Source of the DNA: Pseudomonas cremoricolorata
Lineage (GTDB): Bacteria; Pseudomonadota; Gammaproteobacteria; Pseudomonadales; Pseudomonadaceae
Direction of reading: 5' to 3'
DNA length: 64,000 nucleotides
NCBI RefSeq assembly: GCF_000759535.1
Contig: NZ_CP009455.1
Coordinates: forward strand, 4,092,001 to 4,156,000
The translations under genes and the position numbers were made by a program. Positions 58,890 to 64,000 of the stretch are shown one piece after another; within the stretch, counting starts at the first letter, position 1; every line of letters starts with the position of its first letter. Below the pieces are notes generated by a model. The model was not told where the DNA came from, did no database searches, and saw only the letters and a list, made by a program, of their open reading frames with translations.

Positions 58890-59834
58890 CTATGTCGAAA
58901 GCGGCGAGCCGCCCTGAACACTGAACTGCGACTGCTGCCACAGGCTGAACACCCGCTCACGCAACCAGCGGTGCTCGGCTGAGCCATGCAAACGTTGATG
59001 CCAGACCACCCAGTAGCGCTGGCTATGGCGAACGAAGCCCAGGCCACGCCAGACCAGCGGATGGCGCTGACACAGCTGTTGGGCGATGTGCTCAGGCACG
59101 GTGACCAGCGCCTGGCTGTTACCCACCACCTGCACCGCAGCGCTGAAAAACGGCACCTCCAGGCTGACCCTGCGTTGCAGGCCCTGGGCGCGCAGATGGC
59201 GATCGACGAAGCTGTCCTTGTCACCGCCTGCGCAGATGCGCACATGGCGGTAGGCCAGGTAATCGTCCTGGCTCAGCGCATCGACCGCCGCCAGTGGATG
59301 CTCGCGGTGCATCAGGCACACCGCACGGTCTTCACCCAGCAGCCGGCCATGCAGGTTGGCGGGCGATTCATCGAACAAGGTGGTGGCAAGGTCGACCTCG
59401 CCATTGGCCAGCCACTGGTACTGCCCGGCCTGCCAGCTGCGATAGACCAGCGACACCCCCGGCGCCTCGCGCTCAAGCGCAGCCACCAGCAGCGGCAGCA
59501 TGTGCTCTGCCACGTAGTCGGACGCCGCCAGGCAAAAGCGCCGCTCGCAGCGCGCCGGGTCGAACGCCGCAGGCTGAGGCAAGGCCTGCAGCGCCAGCAG
59601 CACCTCCTGCAACGGCTGCAACAACTGTTCGGCAGTTTCGCTCAGGCCATAGCCGCGTCCCTGGCGCACCAGCAACGGGTCGGCGAAGGCCTGGCGCAGG
59701 TGGGTCAGTTGACGGCTGAGTGCCGACTGGCTGCAGCCCAGGCGCAGCGCCGCATGGCTGAGGTTCTTCAGCTGCAGCAGGCATTCCAGGGTACGCAGGT
59801 GGGTCAGGCTGAGGGAGGCGAAGGCGGCGTTCAT
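58890..59834 (-). CDS. LysR-family regulator upstream of ddc
   Basis: A 314-residue regulator with an N-terminal HTH (LTHLRTLECLLQLKNLSHAA and SQSALSRQLTHLRQAFADP) of the NahR/LeuO-like branch and a typical effector domain ending in a tryptophan-rich segment (WVVWHQRLHGSAEHRWLRE). It lies 108 bases upstream of ddc in the same direction, so it could be in the same transcript or control the spacer promoter. Its ligand is unknown. Confidence 0.86.
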   Translation of the reverse strand: MNAAFASLSLTHLRTLECLLQLKNLSHAALRLGCSQSALSRQLTHLRQAFADPLLVRQGRGYGLSETAEQLLQPLQEVLLALQALPQPAAFDPARCERRFCLAASDYVAEHMLPLLVAALEREAPGVSLVYRSWQAGQYQWLANGEVDLATTLFDESPANLHGRLLGEDRAVCLMHREHPLAAVDALSQDDYLAYRHVRICAGGDKDSFVDRHLRAQGLQRRVSLEVPFFSAAVQVVGNSQALVTVPEHIAQQLCQRHPLVWRGLGFVRHSQRYWVVWHQRLHGSAEHRWLRERVFSLWQQSQFSVQGGSPLST

Positions 59835-59881
59835 GGGCGCGGGCCGGCAGCCGGGAACGCCTGGCGCTCCCGGCCGGGGGA

Positions 59882-60592
59882 TCAGTCGGTCAGGCCGACA
59901 TAGACGTTCTGCACGTCGTCGTGGTGGTCGATGGCTTCGAGGAAGGCTTCCACCTCAGCCAGGGCTTCGGCGCCCAGGCTGGCAGCGCTGACCGGATTCT
60001 TCGGCGTGTAGCCGATCTTGGCCGAGGTCACGGTGAAGCCGAACTCCGGCAGGGCCTTCTGCACTGCGCCCAGGTCGCTGGTTTCGGTGATGAACAGGGT
60101 CGAACCTTCTTCCTCGCCCTCTTCAAAGTCCTGCGCACCGGCTTCGATGGCGGCCAGTTCCGGGTCAGCATCGCCCTCAGGCAACGCTTCGATCAGGCCA
60201 ACGTGGTTGAAGTCCCAGGCCACCGAGCCGCTGGCGCCGAGCTGGCCTTTGCGGAAAGCCACGCGGATTTCAGCCACGGTGCGGTTGACGTTGTCGGTCA
60301 GGCACTCGACGATCAGTGGCACCTGGTGCGGGGCGAAGCCTTCGTAGCTCACTGCGGTGTACTGCACCGCGTCGCCATCGAGGCCCGCACCTTTACGGAT
60401 TGCGCGCTCCAGCGTCTCGCGGGTCATCGAAGCCTTTTTGGCTTGATCGATAGCCAGGCGCAGGCGCGGGTTCATGTCCGGGTCAGCGCCAGACTTGGCC
60501 GCGATCTGAATCTCCTTGGCCAATTTGCCCATGACCTTGCCTTTGGCATTCGCCGCGGCTTCTCTGTGTTTGGCTTTCCACTGTGCGCCCAT
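59882..60592 (-). CDS. YebC/PmpR-family protein (YeeN-like paralog)
   Basis: A 236-residue soluble protein of the YebC family, with the conserved start [20 protein letters not shown], the helical N-terminal domain ([15 protein letters not shown]), the central [10 protein letters not shown] motif and a C-terminal [10 protein letters not shown]. This second, YeeN-like branch differs from the ruvC-linked housekeeping YebC. YebC proteins have been described as transcription regulators (PmpR) and more recently as translation factors that relieve ribosome stalling; which applies here is not known. No ruvABC genes are nearby, supporting the paralog call. Confidence 0.86.
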   Translation of the reverse strand: MGAQWKAKHREAAANAKGKVMGKLAKEIQIAAKSGADPDMNPRLRLAIDQAKKASMTRETLERAIRKGAGLDGDAVQYTAVSYEGFAPHQVPLIVECLTDNVNRTVAEIRVAFRKGQLGASGSVAWDFNHVGLIEALPEGDADPELAAIEAGAQDFEEGEEEGSTLFITETSDLGAVQKALPEFGFTVTSAKIGYTPKNPVSAASLGAEALAEVEAFLEAIDHHDDVQNVYVGLTD

Positions 60593-60703
60593 GTCGACTC
60601 TCTATGTTTCAGTGGCCGATTCCGGAAGCGACCGGCCAAGTGCGGTGCAGTTTATACGCCCTCATCGCAGCTTCGACAACCGAGCTGCGGTGCCCGGCGG
60701 GCT

Positions 60704-61480
60704 TCAGCGCGTCGCCACTACAAACAGCCGCGGGAAGGCCAGCAGCACTTTGCCATCACCGACGAGCGGACAGTCGGCGGCAATGGCAGCCAGGTACTGC
60801 GCCTCGAACGCCAGCTGCTCGGCTTCATCCAGGCGCGCCAGGTAGGGGCGCAGGGCCGAGCCCTTGAACCATTCCACCACCGCCTGCGCACCGCCTTCGA
60901 GGGGATGATGATAGGTGGTGCGCCACACATCGACACGCGAGCACAATGGGCTGAGCAGCTTGTAGTAGAAGCAAGCTGAATGCCGCGCGGGCAAGTGCAG
61001 GTCACCGAATCTTTCAGCCCAGGCCGGGCTTGCGGCCAGTGTGCGCAGGTGACGATGGGCCGGCTCTTCGGTGTTGTCGGGCGTCTGCACTGCCAGGCTG
61101 CCGCCTTCGTTGAGCTGCTCGAGCAAGTGCGGGTACAGAGTTGCGTGATCGTCCAGCCATTGCAGCGAGGCATTGGCAAGGATCAGGTCCTGGGCTTGGC
61201 GGGCGCGCCACTGAGCGATGTCGGCCTGCTCGATGCGTACGCGCGGGATGCTCAGGCGGGGCCGCTGTCGGGCCTTGTCGAGCATGTCCGGGTCGCTGTC
61301 GAGCGCGGTGACCTGAGCGTGACCGCAGTGCTGCAGCAAGACCTCGGTGGAGTTACCGGGGCCGCAGCCAAGGTCAGTGGCGTGGCGCACCGGGCGCGGT
61401 GGCACAGCGGCCAGCAGGTCGCGCACCGGCCGGGTGCGCTGGTCTTCGAAGCGGGAATACTGAGTGGCAGACCAGGTCAT
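60704..61480 (-). CDS. tam: Trans-aconitate 2-methyltransferase
   Basis: A 258-residue S-adenosylmethionine-dependent methyltransferase with DLGCGPGNSTEVL (motif I) and the NASLQWL motif, then VWRTTYHHPLEGG and the end LLAFPRLFVVATR, which follow E. coli Tam closely. Tam methylates trans-aconitate, an inhibitor of aconitase that forms spontaneously. The start MTWSATQYSRFEDQRTRPV at 61480 is the homologous one. Cytoplasmic; single gene. Confidence 0.9.
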   Translation of the reverse strand: MTWSATQYSRFEDQRTRPVRDLLAAVPPRPVRHATDLGCGPGNSTEVLLQHCGHAQVTALDSDPDMLDKARQRPRLSIPRVRIEQADIAQWRARQAQDLILANASLQWLDDHATLYPHLLEQLNEGGSLAVQTPDNTEEPAHRHLRTLAASPAWAERFGDLHLPARHSACFYYKLLSPLCSRVDVWRTTYHHPLEGGAQAVVEWFKGSALRPYLARLDEAEQLAFEAQYLAAIAADCPLVGDGKVLLAFPRLFVVATR

Positions 61481-61616
61481 GGCACGGCTCCTTGTGAACG
61501 AAGGCGTCAGCATACGGCAGTCGCCCGGCAATGCCAGTCAGTGCTTGAGCAAGCGAATGTTACCGGGGGAAAAATTGCATTCCGTTTCCGCACAACGCTA
61601 GGCATAATGGCCGCCC

Positions 61617-61719
61617 TTGTTGGGGAGTAGCCTGCGCACGGCCATGCCGATGCGCGTTCATGTCAACATTCTCGGCGGCTGCCGTGGCGTGAACATCTCC
61701 GGATTGGCGAGACCAACGA
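61617..61719 (+). promoter_or_regulatory. yybP-ykoY manganese riboswitch upstream of mntP
   Basis: The two conserved strands of the manganese-sensing loop are visible: GGGGAGTAGCC (61622-61632) and GGCGAGACCA (61706-61715). The closing helix P1 forms between TTGTTGG (61617-61623) and CCAACGA (61713-61719), with one G-T pair. In E. coli and others this aptamer switches on mntP/yebN when manganese binds. The expression platform runs on to the GTG start at 61786. Confidence 0.88.
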
Positions 61720-61785
61720 TGCATCCATGCCTAAGGTCGGGCGTGTGGTTGCGTCGTTGACTCATAGCCCGACCGGATAACCACC

Positions 61786-62352
61786 GTGAACCCGATATCC
61801 CTCATCTTCCTGGCTTTCGCCATGTCCACCGACGCCTTCGCCGCGGCCATCGGCAAGGGCGCCAGCCTGCACAAACCACGTCTGAGCGAGGCCTTGCGCA
61901 CCGGCCTGATCTTCGGCGTCATCGAAGCCATCACCCCGCTGATCGGCTGGGCCATCGGCCAGGCTGCCGCCGACTACGTACAGAACTGGGACCACTGGAT
62001 CGCCTTCACCCTGCTTCTGCTGCTTGGCCTGCACATGATCTACAACGGTTTCAAGGACGACCACGAAGAAGCGGAAAAGCCCAACCAGCATGGTTTCCTG
62101 ATTCTTGCCGTCACCGCCTTCGCCACCAGTATCGATGCCTTGGCCGTGGGCGTGGGCCTGGCCTTCGTCGACGTCAACATCCTGGTCGCGGCCCTGGCCA
62201 TTGGCCTTGCCACCACGCTGATGGTGACCCTGGGTGTGATGCTCGGCCGCGCCCTGGGGACGGTGGTCGGCAAACGTGCCGAAATCATCGGCGGCGTGGT
62301 GCTGATGCTGATCGGTGCGACCATTTTGTATGAGCATCTTTCGGTGCAGTGA
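61786..62352 (+). CDS. mntP: Manganese exporter MntP
   Basis: A 188-residue inner-membrane protein of six hydrophobic segments. The paired aspartate motifs [14 protein letters not shown] in the first helix and [15 protein letters not shown] in the fourth mark the MntP family, which pumps Mn2+ out. The start is a GTG ([15 protein letters not shown]) behind a weak GGATAA, consistent with translational control by the upstream riboswitch. Single gene. Confidence 0.93.
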   Translation: MNPISLIFLAFAMSTDAFAAAIGKGASLHKPRLSEALRTGLIFGVIEAITPLIGWAIGQAAADYVQNWDHWIAFTLLLLLGLHMIYNGFKDDHEEAEKPNQHGFLILAVTAFATSIDALAVGVGLAFVDVNILVAALAIGLATTLMVTLGVMLGRALGTVVGKRAEIIGGVVLMLIGATILYEHLSVQ

Positions 62353-62499
62353 CGGCCTGGACGCGCAGTCTGCACGCGCGCCTTGCATCGCGTGGCGGGC
62401 TGCGTTGCAACGCTTTTCAACTGCCCTCTCGTTGCCGCCCCGATTTGTCGGTATGGTGGCGACACAGAAGGATGTTTTACATGCACAGGAAAGACTTAG

Positions 62500-63873
62500 A
62501 TGCCCCAACGCAAAGTCATCAACGCATCCGTCAGCCCCAAAGGCAGCCTCGAGACGCTGTCGCAACGCGAAGTCCAACAACTGAGTGAAATGGGTACCGG
62601 TACCCTCTATACCCTGTTCCGCCAGTGCGCCCTGGCCATCCTCAATACCGGCGCCCATGTCGACAACGCCAAGACCATCCTCGAAGCCTACAAGGACTTC
62701 GAAGTACGCATTCACCAGCAGGACCGCGGCGTGCGCCTGGAACTGCTCAATGCCCCGGCCGACGCCTTTGTCGACGGCGAGATGATCGCCAGCACCCGGG
62801 AAATGCTCTTCAGCGCTCTGCGCGACATCGTCTACACCGAAAGCGAGCTCAACAGCCAGCGCATCGACCTGGAAAGCTCCCAGGGCCTGACCGACTACGT
62901 CTTCCACCTGCTGCGCAATGCCCGCACCCTGCGCCCGGGCGTCGAGCCAAAAATGGTGGTGTGCTGGGGCGGTCACTCGATCAGCAACGAGGAATACCAG
63001 TACACCAAGAAAGTCGGCCATGAACTGGGCCTGCGCAAGCTCGATATCTGCACCGGCTGCGGCCCGGGGGTGATGAAGGGGCCAATGAAAGGCGCCACCA
63101 TCGCCCACGCCAAGCAGCGCATGCAGGGCAGCCGTTACCTGGGCCTGACCGAACCGGGGATCATCGCCGCCGAGGCGCCGAACCCGATCGTTAACGAACT
63201 GGTGATCCTGCCGGATATCGAGAAACGCCTGGAGGCCTTCGTGCGGGTCGGCCACGGCATCATCATCTTCCCCGGCGGCGCCGGCACGGCCGAGGAATTC
63301 CTCTACCTGCTGGGCATCCTCATGCACCCCGACAACGCCTCGCTGCCGTTCCCGGTGGTGCTCACCGGCCCGCGCAGCGCCGAAGCGTTCCTCCAGCAGT
63401 TGCACGACTTCGTCGGCGCGACCTTGGGCGAAGACGCCCAGCGCCATTACCAGATCATCATCGACGACCCGGCCGAAGTGGCGCGGCAGATGGTCGAAGG
63501 GCTCAAGGCGGTCAAGCAGTTCCGCCGCGAGCGCAACGACGCCTTCCACTTCAACTGGTTGCTGAAAATCGACGAAGGCTTCCAGCACCCCTTCGACCCG
63601 ACCCACGAAAATATGGCCAGTCTGGCCCTGCGCCGGGAGCTGCCAGCGCACCAGTTGGCCGCCAACCTTCGCCGAGCGTTTTCCGGCATCGTCGCCGGCA
63701 ACGTCAAGGACAACGGCATTCGCCTGATCGAGAAACACGGCCCTTACCAGATTCGTGGCGACAGTGCCGTGCTCGACCCGCTCGGGCGACTGCTGCAGGC
63801 CTTCGTCGATCAGCATCGGATGAAACTGCCCGGCGGCGCGGCGTACGTGCCGTGTTATCAGGTGGTGACCTAA
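62500..63873 (+). CDS. ppnN: Pyrimidine/purine nucleotide 5'-monophosphate nucleosidase
   Basis: A 457-residue cytoplasmic enzyme (YgdH/PpnN type) that releases the base from nucleoside monophosphates and is activated by (p)ppGpp in E. coli. The LOG-family catalytic region contains CTGCGPGVMKGPMKGA and PGGAGTAEEF, the glycine-rich phosphate-binding loops. The N-terminal regulatory part starting MPQRKVINASVSPKGSLETL and the C-terminal domain are both present at full length. The ATG at 62500 is preceded by a weak GGAAAGA. Confidence 0.92.
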   Translation: MPQRKVINASVSPKGSLETLSQREVQQLSEMGTGTLYTLFRQCALAILNTGAHVDNAKTILEAYKDFEVRIHQQDRGVRLELLNAPADAFVDGEMIASTREMLFSALRDIVYTESELNSQRIDLESSQGLTDYVFHLLRNARTLRPGVEPKMVVCWGGHSISNEEYQYTKKVGHELGLRKLDICTGCGPGVMKGPMKGATIAHAKQRMQGSRYLGLTEPGIIAAEAPNPIVNELVILPDIEKRLEAFVRVGHGIIIFPGGAGTAEEFLYLLGILMHPDNASLPFPVVLTGPRSAEAFLQQLHDFVGATLGEDAQRHYQIIIDDPAEVARQMVEGLKAVKQFRRERNDAFHFNWLLKIDEGFQHPFDPTHENMASLALRRELPAHQLAANLRRAFSGIVAGNVKDNGIRLIEKHGPYQIRGDSAVLDPLGRLLQAFVDQHRMKLPGGAAYVPCYQVVT

Positions 63874-63885
63874 GGCCCCAAGCGC

Positions 63886-63918
63886 GCGGTCCTGAACCTG
63901 TTCACAGGCCAGGACCGC
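63886..63918 (+). terminator. Long hairpin after ppnN
   Basis: GCGGTCCTG-AA-CCTGT-TC-ACAGG-C-CAGGACCGC, two stacked perfect stems of nine and five pairs with small internal asymmetry. It begins 13 bases after the stop codon. No T tract follows, so termination may need Rho or the hairpin may stabilise the 3' end. Confidence 0.55.
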
Positions 63919-64000
63919 TGCTCGCTCTGCAACATCTCGCAGACTTTTCCTACGCCAAGCGGTGAACCGACCGCAAAAAAAATAGTCTTTCGCTGACGAT

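Overview
This is a high-GC, gene-dense chromosomal window that reads as a soil or rhizosphere Pseudomonas, most likely of the P. putida group. The support comes from the strong G/C third-position bias, a DUF1652 protein, two REP-type palindromes with a core seen in pseudomonads, a group II decarboxylase very close to P. putida L-DOPA decarboxylase, a periplasmic three-subunit sugar-acid dehydrogenase, and many LysR/AraC regulators. It is ordinary chromosome apart from one accessory island at about 9.6-19.5 kb.

Layout. 0-9.6 kb: a 5'-truncated penicillin-binding protein 2 paralog, an XdhC-type maturation factor, a GAF-HWE histidine kinase, a free-standing GAF protein, several very small hydrophilic or lipidated proteins, a soluble double-PAS chemoreceptor-like protein and a GNAT gene with an internal deletion. 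9.6-19.5 kb: a stand-alone type VI secretion effector island holding vgrG with a TTR-like tail, an rhs gene with a one-base frameshift, toxin/immunity pair 1, a displaced homologous toxin/immunity pair 2, a third rhs core fragment, a MITE-like element, and a separate PAAR spike gene. DNA from 16.95 to 19.15 kb is clearly poorer in GC than its surroundings. 20.3-24.1 kb: an operon for an FAD/Fe-S/triheme-cytochrome membrane dehydrogenase of the gluconate 2-dehydrogenase type, its three genes joined by ATGA overlaps.

24-40 kb: a nucleotidyltransferase-like protein, a DMT exporter, three small lipoproteins (one TrbK-like), an alpha/beta hydrolase, a DJ-1/PfpI protein, a membrane diguanylate cyclase, the ABC-F protein YbiT with a strong terminator, a LysR/SDR pair, L-serine ammonia-lyase divergent from a LysR gene, an AraC/LysE pair and the SotB exporter. 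40-54.8 kb: a TonB siderophore receptor, a short HTH regulator that seems to lack the WYL core, a UvrA2-class ATPase, a DUF1652 protein, an MTHFR fusion protein, a four-PAS hybrid histidine kinase, an acyl-CoA dehydrogenase divergent from a LysR gene, and PssA. 54.9-64 kb: KatG, L-DOPA-type decarboxylase, LysR, a YebC-family protein, trans-aconitate methyltransferase, a yybP-ykoY manganese riboswitch controlling mntP, and the nucleosidase PpnN.

The part that rewards a second look is the Rhs island. Three successive rhs 3'-ends and two homologous toxin/immunity cassettes record repeated tip exchange, and both the main rhs gene and the second immunity gene carry apparent single-base frameshifts. 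Two small genes (38 and 59 codons) and one riboswitch were found by reading between the larger genes.
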